From the NCBI GenBank assembly GCA_902464615.1, contig CABQKA010000002.1, positions 62,001 to 126,000 of the forward strand: a stretch of 64,000 bases of DNA, read 5' to 3'. Under the pieces are notes generated by a model that saw nothing but the letters and a program-made list of their open reading frames with translations, was not told where the DNA came from and did not search any database. Shown here piece by piece: positions 8,675-18,600 of this stretch (within the stretch, counting starts at the first letter, position 1; every line of letters starts with the position of its first letter). This stretch comes from an uncultured Prevotella sp. Lineage in GTDB: Bacteria; Bacteroidota; Bacteroidia; Bacteroidales; Bacteroidaceae. A program made the translations under genes and the position numbers.

Positions 8675-9550
8675 ATGACACTGCTTCACATCGTCTGGGA
8701 CGTGAGCGAGACGGCGTTGCACATCGGCTCTTTCGAGCTGCGCTGGTATTCGCTCCTCTGGTGCGTGGGCCTGGCGCTGGCCTACGTCATCGTCTACAAG
8801 CTCTACCGGGAGCAGAAAATCCCGATGGAGAAGTTCGACCCCCTCTTCTTCTACTGCTTCATCGGCATCCTGGTGGGTGCGCGTCTGGGCCACTGCCTCC
8901 TTTACGAGCCGGCCTATTTCCTCTCCCACCCCGTCGAGATGTTCCTCCCCGTCCGCGAGACGGCCGACGGCTGGCGCTGCACGGGATATAGCGGCCTGGC
9001 CTCGCACGGCGGGACGCTGGGCCTCATCCTGGCCTTGTGGCTCTACGTGCGCCGCACGAAGCTGAACATCATGCGCGTGGTGGACAACATCGCCATAGCC
9101 ACGCCCGTGACGGCCTGCTGCATCCGTCTGGGAAACCTGATGAACTCGGAAATCGTAGGCAAGCCGACGGGGACGGACTACGGCTTCATCTTTCCGAACA
9201 GTTCGGAGGCCTTCAGCCGTGCCCTGCCCTGCCACCCTGCCCAGCTCTACGAGGCGGTGGCCTACCTCGTCTTTTTCTTTGTCGGCTGGTGGTTCTACCG
9301 CCGCTACAAGGAGCGCGTGGGCACGGGCTTCTTCTTCGGCTGGTGCCTGACGTCCATCTTCACGTTCCGCTTTTTCGTGGAATTTTTCAAGGCCGTGCAG
9401 GAACCGTGGGAACTGGACCTCGTCGCGGCCATAGGGCTGAATCAGGGGCAAGTGTTGAGTATCCCCTTTGTGATAATCGGCCTTTACTGCATGCTGGGCG
9501 GCAAGTGGTGCCGGCGGTTGGGCGAGCCCCGCGCGAAGCGGCCGGCCTGA
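8675..9550 (+). CDS. lgt: Prolipoprotein diacylglyceryl transferase Lgt
   Basis: Lgt transfers diacylglycerol from phosphatidylglycerol to the lipobox cysteine of prolipoproteins in the inner membrane, the first step of lipoprotein maturation. The 291-aa protein has about seven membrane segments. It carries the signature region with YSGLASHGGTLG (the HGG loop) and the later RLGNLMNSEIVGKPT with the conserved Arg and Glu. The C-terminal half keeps RFFVEFFKAVQE. The lipoproteins at 22864 and 23971 in this window would be substrates. Confidence 0.96.
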   Translation: MTLLHIVWDVSETALHIGSFELRWYSLLWCVGLALAYVIVYKLYREQKIPMEKFDPLFFYCFIGILVGARLGHCLLYEPAYFLSHPVEMFLPVRETADGWRCTGYSGLASHGGTLGLILALWLYVRRTKLNIMRVVDNIAIATPVTACCIRLGNLMNSEIVGKPTGTDYGFIFPNSSEAFSRALPCHPAQLYEAVAYLVFFFVGWWFYRRYKERVGTGFFFGWCLTSIFTFRFFVEFFKAVQEPWELDLVAAIGLNQGQVLSIPFVIIGLYCMLGGKWCRRLGEPRAKRPA

Positions 9551-9612
9551 GGCTGCCGGCCCGTCCGGCGTCGTGCCACCGGCCCGTCCGGCCCTCCCTT
9601 GAGGATATGAAA

Positions 9613-9650
9613 GAAAAAGACGCTTCCCCGCCGTGCGGCCGGGAAGCGTC
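9613..9650 (-). terminator. Terminator of the large sialidase gene (minus strand)
   Basis: A perfect 10-bp stem (9619-9628 with 9641-9650) is followed on the minus strand by five T. It lies 35 bp past the sialidase stop. Confidence 0.8.
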
Positions 9651-9660
9651 GCTGCTTTGA

Positions 9661-9686
9661 AGCCGGGGCCGTATCCCGGCTTTTTT
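9661..9686 (+). terminator. Terminator of lgt (plus strand)
   Basis: A 7-bp stem (9661-9667 with 9675-9681) is followed by a run of six T. The T-run overlaps the stop codon of the convergent sialidase gene. Confidence 0.75.
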
Positions 9687-12600
9687 ATTTCAGGATGACC
9701 TTACGGCCGTCTGACGTGACGTAGACTCCGCTGCCGGGCTTCTCCACGCGGCGTCCGCTCAAATCGTAGTAGACTGGCTCACCCTGCGGTGTGGCGGCGG
9801 GTTGGGTTATGCCGGTGACGAGCTGCTCGGGCGTGAGGACGTATTGCGGCGTCTCGTTGCTTCCGGCCGTGAAGTAGGCCTGGTTGGCCGCAATCTGGCC
9901 TGTGGCGGCCTCGCGCAGGCGGAATACACCCTGTGTGCCGTCTCCCTGGAGCAGATATACGTTCTCACCGCTCACGGAGACGGCCTTCAGCGTGCCGCTC
10001 AGGAGGTTTCCTTCCAGGGCCGGGACATCGGCCACGATGGGCAGGAGACAGCTCTCTGCCGCCGTTTCCACGATGACGGGCGTCTGTGCCGGCACGGTGC
10101 CTTCTACTTCAGCGATGCGCAGGGCGGGGATATCGCCGTCGGCTGTGCCGTAGTCGGTGACGGTGTAGGCTTTCACGTCCTCCGGCAACTGTACGGCAAA
10201 CGGGTAGCAGGCAGTGGCCCATCCGCCGGATACGGCCAGTTCCTGTGCGTCAACCGGCTCGATGTACCAGCGCGAGCCTTCTTCGTTGCTCGTCCAGGGC
10301 ACGAGGCGGCGACAGTCGGCGGCCAGGTGGAGGGCATTGTAGGTGGCGTTGGCGCCGTTGGTGCAGATGATGGCGCTCTTGCCGTCGGGCGCGGACTGTA
10401 CGGAGTAGATGCCGGCGGCCGCGCTTTCGGCGACCGGAGTCTCCTGTTCTACGGCGCGGGTGGCGCCGGCGAAGGAGGCGGCGTTGCCGTTGTAGAGCGT
10501 CCACGTATTGTTGCCGCTACGGCGGAAGGTGAAGAGCTGGTCGGCGTCGGTCGTGACAGACGCTTCGACCGTGAGCGTCGATGTGCCCGGTACGAGGTAG
10601 AGCGTGGCGTTCCGGCGCCCTACGTTGCGCAGGCGGTACCATTGCCCTTCCTCAATGCCGATGAGTCCGCCGGCAAGTTCGCGGTTGAAGGCGGCGTAGT
10701 CCTCAAGTTCTCCCGTCTCGGCGAATCGGGCGAGAGCGGCTTCCAGTCCGGCGCGGCTATCGGGTGAGGTGGTGCCCACGTAGCCGGAGAAGTCGACGGA
10801 GTTCATGCGGCTTTCCACGCCGGCCTGGCGCATGAAGGCGGCGCGGTCCTCCGTGTCGGGCGCGTAGCTGTAGGCGCCGTCCGTGAGGCCTTCGAGGCTG
10901 TATTGCTTGTAGACCATCGTGTAGTCCGCGTCGTGCAGGCGCTCCTCGTAGTAGAAGGCGATGGAGTCGTTGGCCTGCATGGTCATTGTGGAGTAGGCGG
11001 AGTTGAGGTAACTGCTCTGGTGGCTACCGTCCCAGCCGGCGGCAAATTCGGCAGGGGTGGCGAAGTCGGCAAACGTTTCCAGCACTTTCCAGTAAATGCC
11101 GACGTTGGCACGGCCCGGGCCGAGCGGGAGCGACTGCAAGGCCACGTAGACGTTGGCGCCGTCGCTGTTGCGGCGGGCCGGCACGATGAGAATCTCGCCG
11201 TTAGTGCTGTTGCTCTGGCAGCTTACGCCTCCTTCGTAACCCTCGGAGGCCACGGCCTGGTTCCAGAAGCCTTCGGCCTTGGCCACGTCGGTATAGGAGA
11301 AGAGGTTATAGTAGCGTCCGCCGTTCTTGCGCGAGCTGAGCACGACGCTGCCGTCCGGCAGCTCCTCGCACTTGGGTTCGTCGCCGGCGGCGGCAGGGGA
11401 AGCGTCGGTGGTGCCGAGGGCGTGCCACGTCTGGCCGAAGTCGTCCGAGTAGATTACGCGGTTACCGCCGGGGCGTGCGCACAGGGCGGCGTACAGGCGG
11501 TAGTATTCGCCCACCTTTACGTAGCGGCTCTGGCAGATGCGGCCCGAGCCGAAGAAAAGCCCGGCCACGTTGCCCAGGGCACTGCCGTCGAAGAGGGAAT
11601 AAATGGATTCCGTGATGTCTTCCGGGGCGGACCAGGTACGGCCGTTATCCTCGCTGTACAGGCGTGCCACGCGGATGGGAGACTGGCGGGTGGAGGAGCC
11701 GTAGACTACGTTGCCGGCGGCACAAATGAGTAGCACACGGTCGCTTTCATGGTCGGCCACGAGCGCGGCGTCGCCGTAGCCCGTGTCAGGACGATTTGCG
11801 ATGCCTGTGCCGTCTGCCACGGTGAAGGCTTCGCCCCACGTCTGGCCGTTGTCCGTACTGATGCGGCCCACGATGTCTACGTGCCCATAGCCGATGTCTG
11901 CGCCGCAGGGACGGTAGTCGGAGAGCGCGAGCAGGGCGCCGTCGTGTGTCCGGGCGATGGCAGGGATGCGGTAGGGCACGCCGCCTGAGCGGGTCACGAA
12001 GAGTTCGGTGTAAGCCTCGGCGGGTGCTCCGCCCGGCGCTACCTTAACGATGAAGCGTGCGGTGCGTGCCGCCTTTGTCGTGTTGTCTGCGGACGCGACG
12101 GTGAAGGAAGCGCTCCGTTCGCCCGGCCCCACGACGCTGACGCTCGCTGTGCCGTTGCCGGCGCACGTGACGGCGTCGCCGCCGGCCGGGGTGACGGTCA
12201 TGTCGGTCCCTGCGGCGTTGGTGAAGTCGAACGAGTAACCGGCGATGACGTAGCCCTGGTCGGCCGTGAGCGTGTAGGTGCTGCCGCCTTGGGTGGCGTA
12301 GCAGTCGATGGACGTGCCCGCGGCGGCCATGTCGTTGCGGGCGGTGGTGAGCGTGAGGCCCGGCGATGTGGCGTTGCTGGCCCATGCGGAGGCGTAGGTG
12401 CCGTTTCCGTTGGTGGCGGTGAATACGCCGTTAGCCATGTCCACGACGAAGGCTGTGGTGCCCGCCTCGTCCTGCGGCCCGGCTTCTTCGGGCCCGCCTT
12501 CCGTGCTGTCGTAGAGTATCACGCGCGACAGGCCGATGAAACAGCCGCCGTTGTCCGTGCCCTTTGAGGCCGTGATGCGGAGGCACAGCGAGCCGTCGGG

Positions 12601-13128
12601 CTCAGGCGTAGCCGCTGTCCCGGCCTCGAGCACCGGTAGCGATGGCTGTGATGTGTTCAGGTCGTAGTCTGTCAAGGCGGCAAAGTCCGTGAGGCTTTCT
12701 TCGCTGGCTCCCTGCAGGGCGGTCAGGTTCCATTCCCTTACCTGTCCCGGAGTCTGGTAAGCGCCCTGTGCGTTGAGGGCGCGGGTTTCGAGCTGTATGC
12801 GGTCGAAGGCGAATTCCGGTGCCAGGCCGGAGATGTTGACCGTAAAGGAAATTTCCTCGCCGGCCGTAGCGTTAATGTCGGGGCAGAGTACAGAAGGCGT
12901 CACGCCCGTTCCCGCGGTCTTCATGTCGTGTGATACGGCCAGCGTGGCCCGGGCGCCCGGAACGGGCTGCCCGTTTTCGTCCGTAAGTCCTACGGCGACT
13001 TCGTTGGCGGTGGCGCCGGCGCGGGTGAAAGAGAGGCGTACCCGTTCCTGGGCGTCGAGTTCCGCTGCCAGCGCCGGGCCGGCCAGTGCCAGGAGCAGTG
13101 CTCCCGCGCGGAGTAAGTATTTTTTCAT
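9685..13128 (-). CDS. Secreted multidomain exo-alpha-sialidase (GH33)
   Basis: It removes terminal sialic acids from host glycoconjugates. The 1147-aa protein has a signal peptide (cut near ALA/AELD, residue 21) and about 350 residues of beta-rich N-terminal domains. The GH33 propeller spans about 372-755. Within it, YRIP carries the first triad arginine (near 386), three Asp-boxes follow (STDNGQTW, SEDNGRTW, SDDFGQTW), then the EPKCEELPDGS segment, and SAYSTM probably holds the nucleophilic tyrosine. A further beta-rich region resembles a carbohydrate-binding module. The C-terminus (YYDLSGRRV...GRKVILK) resembles the C-terminal tails of many secreted Bacteroidales proteins. The start is ATG 13128 rather than a TTG six bases upstream. 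It is paralogous to the sialidase at 19930. Confidence 0.92.
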   Translation of the reverse strand: MKKYLLRAGALLLALAGPALAAELDAQERVRLSFTRAGATANEVAVGLTDENGQPVPGARATLAVSHDMKTAGTGVTPSVLCPDINATAGEEISFTVNISGLAPEFAFDRIQLETRALNAQGAYQTPGQVREWNLTALQGASEESLTDFAALTDYDLNTSQPSLPVLEAGTAATPEPDGSLCLRITASKGTDNGGCFIGLSRVILYDSTEGGPEEAGPQDEAGTTAFVVDMANGVFTATNGNGTYASAWASNATSPGLTLTTARNDMAAAGTSIDCYATQGGSTYTLTADQGYVIAGYSFDFTNAAGTDMTVTPAGGDAVTCAGNGTASVSVVGPGERSASFTVASADNTTKAARTARFIVKVAPGGAPAEAYTELFVTRSGGVPYRIPAIARTHDGALLALSDYRPCGADIGYGHVDIVGRISTDNGQTWGEAFTVADGTGIANRPDTGYGDAALVADHESDRVLLICAAGNVVYGSSTRQSPIRVARLYSEDNGRTWSAPEDITESIYSLFDGSALGNVAGLFFGSGRICQSRYVKVGEYYRLYAALCARPGGNRVIYSDDFGQTWHALGTTDASPAAAGDEPKCEELPDGSVVLSSRKNGGRYYNLFSYTDVAKAEGFWNQAVASEGYEGGVSCQSNSTNGEILIVPARRNSDGANVYVALQSLPLGPGRANVGIYWKVLETFADFATPAEFAAGWDGSHQSSYLNSAYSTMTMQANDSIAFYYEERLHDADYTMVYKQYSLEGLTDGAYSYAPDTEDRAAFMRQAGVESRMNSVDFSGYVGTTSPDSRAGLEAALARFAETGELEDYAAFNRELAGGLIGIEEGQWYRLRNVGRRNATLYLVPGTSTLTVEASVTTDADQLFTFRRSGNNTWTLYNGNAASFAGATRAVEQETPVAESAAAGIYSVQSAPDGKSAIICTNGANATYNALHLAADCRRLVPWTSNEEGSRWYIEPVDAQELAVSGGWATACYPFAVQLPEDVKAYTVTDYGTADGDIPALRIAEVEGTVPAQTPVIVETAAESCLLPIVADVPALEGNLLSGTLKAVSVSGENVYLLQGDGTQGVFRLREAATGQIAANQAYFTAGSNETPQYVLTPEQLVTGITQPAATPQGEPVYYDLSGRRVEKPGSGVYVTSDGRKVILK

Positions 13129-13185
13129 AGACAATAGCTGCTTTAGTAAAATCGTTGATAAGGATGCGGGCCGGGGGTGGCGGCG

Positions 13186-14187
13186 TTATTTCAACAGGTC
13201 CTTGATGTCTTCCTTGCCGATTTTCGAGAAGTTGTCGCGCATGGCGGTGTCGCCCTTGAGGTTCTCGAGGCGGTAGAAGTCCATGAAGCCCATGTTGCCG
13301 TCGCGCAGGGCTTGTGCCAGGGCCTTGGGCACTTCGGCTTCGGCCTGTATCACTTCGGCGCGGGCTTCCTGGGCCTTGGCCTTCATTTCCTGTTCCGTGG
13401 CCACGGCCATGGCGCGGCGTTCCTCGGCCTTGGCTTGCGCGATGTTCTTGTCCGCGTTGGCTTGGTCTATCTGCAGGGTCGCGCCGATGTTCTTGCCTAC
13501 GTCGATGTCCGCGATGTCGATGGAGAGGATTTCGTAGGCAGTGCCGGCGTCGAGGCCCTTGCGCAGCACGAGCTTCGAGATGGAGTCAGGGTTTTCGAGC
13601 ACTTCCTCGTGCGAGTTGGCCGAACCGATGCTCGAGACGATGCCTTCGCCCACGCGCGCCAGGATGGTGTCTTCGCCGGCGCCGCCTACGAGCTGGTGGA
13701 TGTTGGCGCGCACGGTGACGCGGGCTTTGGCGATGAGCTGGATGCCGTTTTTGGCGACGGCGGCCACCGGGGGTGTGTCGATGACTTTCGGGTTGACGGA
13801 CGTCTGCACGGCTTCGAACACGTCGCGGCCCGCGAGGTCGATGGCCGTGGCCTTTTCAAACGAAAGGTCGATGTTGGCTTTCGAGGCGGAGACCAGGGCG
13901 TGGACCACGCGCTGTACGTGGCCGCCCGTCATGTAGTGCGCTTCGAGGTTGTCGCGCGTGATGGTGTGAAGCCCGGCCTTGTGCGCTTCGATGAGGCTTG
14001 GGACGATGACCGAGGGCGGCACGTTGCGGATGCGCATGAGGAAAAGCTGGATGAGCGAAATCTTTACGCCCGACACCTTGGCCGAGAGCCACAGGAAGAA
14101 GGGCACGAAGTAGAAAAAGATGGACAGCGCCACGACGATGACGACGGCGACGATGACCGGGTAGATGACGGCTACGTTCATAAGCAT
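13186..14187 (-). CDS. floA: Flotillin-like protein FloA (SPFH family)
   Basis: FloA scaffolds functional membrane microdomains. The 333-aa protein starts with a hydrophobic hairpin (residues 4-38). The family block SAKVSGVKISLIQLFLMRIR follows, then an SPFH/PHB domain to about residue 230. A long Ala/Glu-rich coiled-coil (QANADKNIAQAKAEERRAMA to EAEVPKALAQAL) leads to the C-terminal MGFMDFYRLENLK typical of FloA. The upstream ltaE-like gene ends 33 bp before it. The sialidase follows 57 bp downstream with no promoter box that I can see, so the three genes could form one transcript. Confidence 0.95.
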   Translation of the reverse strand: MLMNVAVIYPVIVAVVIVVALSIFFYFVPFFLWLSAKVSGVKISLIQLFLMRIRNVPPSVIVPSLIEAHKAGLHTITRDNLEAHYMTGGHVQRVVHALVSASKANIDLSFEKATAIDLAGRDVFEAVQTSVNPKVIDTPPVAAVAKNGIQLIAKARVTVRANIHQLVGGAGEDTILARVGEGIVSSIGSANSHEEVLENPDSISKLVLRKGLDAGTAYEILSIDIADIDVGKNIGATLQIDQANADKNIAQAKAEERRAMAVATEQEMKAKAQEARAEVIQAEAEVPKALAQALRDGNMGFMDFYRLENLKGDTAMRDNFSKIGKEDIKDLLK

Positions 14188-14220
14188 ATGCGGTAAGTTT
14201 TAAGGGTGAATGATTCGTTT

Positions 14221-15273
14221 TTACGGCAAAAGCGTGCGGCCCGCCTCGCGCACCAGTGCGAGCAGGCTGTCTACGGCTTCGGGGCGCGTGGCCCAGCTCG
14301 TCACGAAGCGGACGACGGACTCCTCCTCGCCGCGCGGGCCCCAGTACTCGAAGCTGGCGTGGCGCGCCAGCGCGTCCACGACGGCGGCCGGCAGGCGGAA
14401 GAACTGCTGGTTGGTGGGTGAGGGCACGGCCGGCGCGAAGCCGCAGGCGGCGAAGCCTTCGCGCAGGCGCTGCGCCAGGTCTACGGCGTGGCGGCCCAGC
14501 CGGACGTAAAGCCCGTCGGTGAAGAGCGTGTCGAACTGCAGGCCCAGCAGCCGCCCTTTGGCCAGTACGGCGCCGTGCTGCTTGGCTAGGCTGAAGAAGT
14601 GGGGCAGGCGTCCCGGCTCACGGGCTACGACGGCTTCGCCGAAGAGGGCGCCGACTTTCGTCCCGCCGATGTAGAACACGTCGGCCAGCCGTGCCAGGTC
14701 GGGCAGCGTCACGTCGTTCTCGCGGGCCGCCAGGGCGTAGCCGAGGCGTGCGCCGTCCACGTAGAGCGGGATGCCTGCGCCGCGGCACAAGGCGGAGAGT
14801 TCCTCCAGCTCCTTCAACGAATAGAGCGTGCCCAGTTCCGTGGGCTGGGAAATGTAGACCAGACCCGGGGCCACCATGTGTTCGCGCGTGTCGTCGGCGT
14901 CGTAGGCTTCCAGGCAGGCTTTGAGTCCGGCGGCAGACAGCTTGCCGTCGCGTCCCGGAAGGGCCAGGACTTTATGGCCCGTGGCCTCTATGGCGCCGGC
15001 CTCGTGTACGTTGATGTGGCCCGTGTCGGCACAGACGGCTCCTTCGTGCCGTCGCAGCAGGGCGTCGATGACCGTCGCGTTGGTCTGTGTGCCGCCGACG
15101 AGGAAATGCACGGCGGCGTCGGGCGTCCCGCAGGCCTGGCGGATGCGTTCGCGCGCCGAGCGGCAGTAGTCGTCCGTGCCGTATCCCGGCGTCTGTTCCA
15201 GGTTGGTGGCCGCCAGACGGGCGGCGATTTCGGGGCAGGCCCCTTCCATGTAGTCGCAGTCGAAGTGAAGCAT
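14221..15273 (-). CDS. Threonine aldolase / beta-eliminating lyase family PLP enzyme
   Basis: A fold-type I PLP enzyme of 350 aa resembling low-specificity L-threonine aldolase, which splits L-threonine or L-allo-threonine into glycine and acetaldehyde. Visible features are FLVGGTQTNATVIDAL at the cofactor phosphate site, IPLYVDGARLGYAL with the cofactor-binding Asp, and GGTKVGALFGE, whose lysine should form the Schiff base. The family also includes tyrosine phenol-lyase and alanine racemase-like members, so the exact substrate is inferred. It is preceded by its own promoter box at 15349. Confidence 0.85.
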   Translation of the reverse strand: MLHFDCDYMEGACPEIAARLAATNLEQTPGYGTDDYCRSARERIRQACGTPDAAVHFLVGGTQTNATVIDALLRRHEGAVCADTGHINVHEAGAIEATGHKVLALPGRDGKLSAAGLKACLEAYDADDTREHMVAPGLVYISQPTELGTLYSLKELEELSALCRGAGIPLYVDGARLGYALAARENDVTLPDLARLADVFYIGGTKVGALFGEAVVAREPGRLPHFFSLAKQHGAVLAKGRLLGLQFDTLFTDGLYVRLGRHAVDLAQRLREGFAACGFAPAVPSPTNQQFFRLPAAVVDALARHASFEYWGPRGEEESVVRFVTSWATRPEAVDSLLALVREAGRTLLP

Positions 15274-15348
15274 GTTTTTGCAGTGTGTGGGCAGGCCGGT
15301 GCGTACCGCGTTGCCGGACGTTGGTCACGGGCGGGCGGCTCTGCCTTG

Positions 15349-15356
15349 CAAATATA
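15349..15356 (-). promoter_or_regulatory. Bacteroides-type -7 promoter box of the threonine aldolase-like gene
   Basis: On the minus strand this reads TATATTTG (TAnnTTTG), 75 bp before the start codon at 15273. Confidence 0.65.
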
Positions 15357-15417
15357 GTGATTCCGTGAGGATTGGCGGCGCTTTTCCGGAATATATTTCT
15401 TGCTTCCTTTTATCCCG

Positions 15418-15544
15418 TTGTTTCCGGGCTAAGGCTTGTTGTTTCCGGGCTAAGGCTTGTTGTTTCCGGGCTAAGGTTTGTTGTTTCCGGGCTAAGGTTT
15501 GTTGTTTCCGGGCTAAGGCTTGTCCGTCTGGGGGCTAAGGTTTG
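15418..15544. repeat. Phased 21-bp core array, copy 2: tandem array of five near-identical units plus one divergent unit
   Basis: Five units of 21 bp (15418-15438, 15439-15459, 15460-15480, 15481-15501, 15502-15522) are identical except for a C/T change. A sixth diverged unit of 22 bp ends at 15544. Each carries GGGCTAAGG. Core starts are 15429, 15450, 15471, 15492, 15513 and 15535. The array lies between the threonine aldolase-like gene and the beta-galactosidase terminator. This gene-free stretch (15274-15612) otherwise holds only a promoter box and that terminator. Confidence 0.95.
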
Positions 15545-15550
15545 AGTACG

Positions 15551-15585
15551 AAAAAGTCCCGCCGGGCTTGCGGGCCCGGCGGGAC
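15551..15585 (-). terminator. Terminator of the beta-galactosidase gene (minus strand)
   Basis: A perfect 12-bp stem (15556-15567 with 15574-15585) is followed on the minus strand by five T, 28 bp after the stop at 15613. Confidence 0.88.
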
Positions 15586-15612
15586 AGGGTAGGGAATGGC
15601 GCGTAGCGCGCT

Positions 15613-18600
15613 TTATTCGTCTGCGATGATGGTGAACTCGGCACCGGAGGCAAACTCGTTGCCGTTCTGTTCGCTCAGTGCGGTGAAGCGCACGTAGCGT
15701 GCCTTTACCGGTTTGCTGAACATGACGCGGCTGGTCTTCGAGCCTTTTTCAAATGCGCCTTTGGCGACCGGCTCGCTCCAGTTTTTGCCGTCGTCGCTCA
15801 CTTGGATGGAGTACTCCTTGACGTTTCCGTTGCTGCCGTCCGTGCGCGGCGTGTAGGTGAAGCCTTTCATCAGCTTGCTTTCGCCGGCGTCGAAGTCTAC
15901 CCAGTGCGGGTATTTGGCCAGCGTCACGGAGTACATGGTGTGCCACATGGTGCTCGGGTTGCCGTCCACGAAGTTTGCGGCCCTGCCGCTGCCCGGCTCT
16001 TCGCTCGAAGCGTAGACTACTTCGAGGGGTATGCTTTCAATCTTCTCGAAGGCGTTGTGCATCTTCAGCTCGGGAGCGTCCTTGTACCAGGCGGCTACGG
16101 TCCCGCCTTCGCGGAACTTCACCGGTGCGGTGTAGGTCTGTGCCTTCTTGCCGTTGAGGCTGTAAAGGATGGTGCGTCCCTGTTCCGGGCTTTCGAGCGT
16201 GAGCTCGCCGGTGCGGCTGCGGCTGATGAGGATGGGCTTCACGCCGGCAGCGGCCACGTGGCTTTGAGCGGCGGCGTTGTTGCCCTTGACAGGCCGGATG
16301 ATGAAGCCGAAGTTATAGCCGGTGGCGTAGGCGCGGTCTTCGGTGAGCGGTCCGCCTTGTCCGCAGCTGTTGCCGCCGAGGCCGGTCACTTTGGCGTCGA
16401 GGTGCAGGAAGACGCTCTGGCTCTTAGGCAACTGGTAGGGATGGGGCGCCATCATGAGCTGCATCTGGCTCCAGGGGAGGGCAGAGGCCGACATGGCGCT
16501 GTCGGCTACGAAGGCTACGCCGTTGCCGGAGGCGTCGGTGAGGGCGCACCAGCGCACGTCTTCACGGTTGCCCATGGCCTGGGGCTTACCGAGCAGGATG
16601 CCTTGCTGGGCTACCGGGCTTTGGTGGATTTCGATGTTCTGCCCTTCCTTACGGTCGTTGTAGTTGTTGACGGGACCGCGGCCGTAGTAGGTGTATTGGC
16701 TGAAGTCGTCGGGCAGTTCCATGGCGTAGCCGACGCGCGGCAGGGCCAGCGAGGGCTTGTTGGAGGAGATGGCGCTCTGCAGCTCAATGGAGCCGTCGGC
16801 GTAGACGGTCCAGTTCTGGTTGGTCGTGAACTTGAAGTCGCAGGGGCGCGTCGTGTCCTCGTCGACGGCGTAGATGCCGGAAGAGGGGTAGTTGAATTTC
16901 TGGTAGATGCGGGCGGGGTGCGGCGCCTGGCTTTCCACGGTGAAGGAAAGCGTCACGGAGCCGTCTTTGCCCTTGGCCTTACTCCATCCCGTCACTTTGT
17001 GCTGGAGATTGTGCAGGCCGTTCTGTCCCCATTCGCCCCAGGCCCAGTTGTCGTTGTCGGTCGGCGCGCGGAAGGCGTCGAGCTTCGGGCCCTTGCCGTC
17101 GGCGATGATGGTCTTGCCGCCGTAGGTGAGGGCGTAGAGCGAGCCGGTCTTGGTGTCGAACTTGGCTTCAAAGCCGTCGCCCTTCACACTGACGAGGTTA
17201 CCCTGAGTGGTTTCTTCCAAGCTGGCTGTGCCGTTGCCATTGGCTGCCTCGGCGATGCTCTTTACGCCGGTGGCTGCCTTCACAGGAAGCTGTGCCTCCA
17301 TCTGTACGTATCCTTTCTTTGCCCACGGCATGTCTTGGGCGAGGAGGAATTGCACTTTGACGAAGTACTCTCCCTGCGGGTCGAGCTGGGTGTAGTCATA
17401 GGGCAGCGAGTAGATTTGTTTCTGGCGCGGGCCGATTGCTGTGCGCGGGCCCTTCATGGCTGTGCTCTTCTGCACTTCCACGCCGTCTTTCCACAGGGAC
17501 CATTCGATGACGTAGTCGGTGAGCGGCGTGAAGTAGTTTTTGTTGAAGATTTCGATTTGTCCCTGCTTCATGTCGACGGCTTTGACGCCCACGTTCTGGT
17601 AGACGCGTTTCACCTCGTAGTATTGGCCTTTCGGCGTGAGGTCGGGCAGCATGATGCCGTCCATGCAGAATGTGCCGTCGCACGGGCGGTCGCCGAAGTC
17701 GCCGCCGTAGGCGAAGTAGCGTGTGCCGCTCTCTTTGTCGTAGGAGTAGATTCCGTGGTCTATCCATTCCCAGATGGCGCCGCCGATGAAGAAGTTTGTG
17801 CTCTCGATGGCGTCCCAGTAGTCTTGCAGGTTACCTGTGGCGTTGCCCATGGAGTGGCCGTACTCCGAGATGTGGTAGGGATATTTCATGTCGTACTTGC
17901 CCTTTACGGCTTCGCGTACCCAGGGGATGGAGGGATACTGGTTCGAGCCGATGTCCACGATGTCGTTGTTACGCTCATACTGCACGGGGCGCGAGGTGTC
18001 GAAGGCCTTGATGGCGTCGTAGGCCGCGACGAAGTTCTTGCCGGGTCCGGCTTCGTTGCCCAAGCTCCAGAGGCAGACGGAAGGATGGTTCACGTGGGCG
18101 TGGACCATTTCCAGGTTGCGTGCCACGTGTGCGTTTTTCCATTCGGCCGGGTGGGAGAGGCTCGCGTCGCCGTAGTAGTATTCGTGGCTTTCGATGTTGG
18201 CCTCGTCCTCCAGGTAGATGCCGTACTTGTCGCACAGGTAGTACCAGTAGGGGTTGTCCGGGTAGTGGCTGTTGCGGACGTGGTTGATGTTGGCCCGCTT
18301 CATGAGCATCACTTCCTTTTCCATCTGTTCGCGGGTAATGGCGTGTCCGCGTTCGGGATTAGTCTCGTGGCGGTTGACGCCTTTCATCTTGATGGGCTGG
18401 CCGTTGAGGTAGTAGTAGCGTCCTGCGAGGCCGAACTCGTCGGCGCTGGCCGGCGTGTCCTTGATTTCAATCTTGCGGAAGCCCACTATGGTGGAGAAGG
18501 TCTCGACGGTGCGGCCCTTCTTGTCTTTCAGTTCCCCGACGAGCGTGTAGCGGTACGGGCGTTCGGCGTTCCAGGGCTTCACGGCCGTGCCGGCGTGGAG

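Noticed and set aside
12000..13128. A separate frameshifted gene before the large sialidase catalytic domain
   Set aside because: The frame is continuous from the signal peptide through the N-terminal beta domains into the GH33 domain, so it is one multidomain protein.
15272..15538. Cysteine-rich tandem peptide frame over the 21-bp tandem array
   Set aside because: The regular heptads arise because 21 is divisible by three. There is no start context or family, and it overlaps a promoter box.
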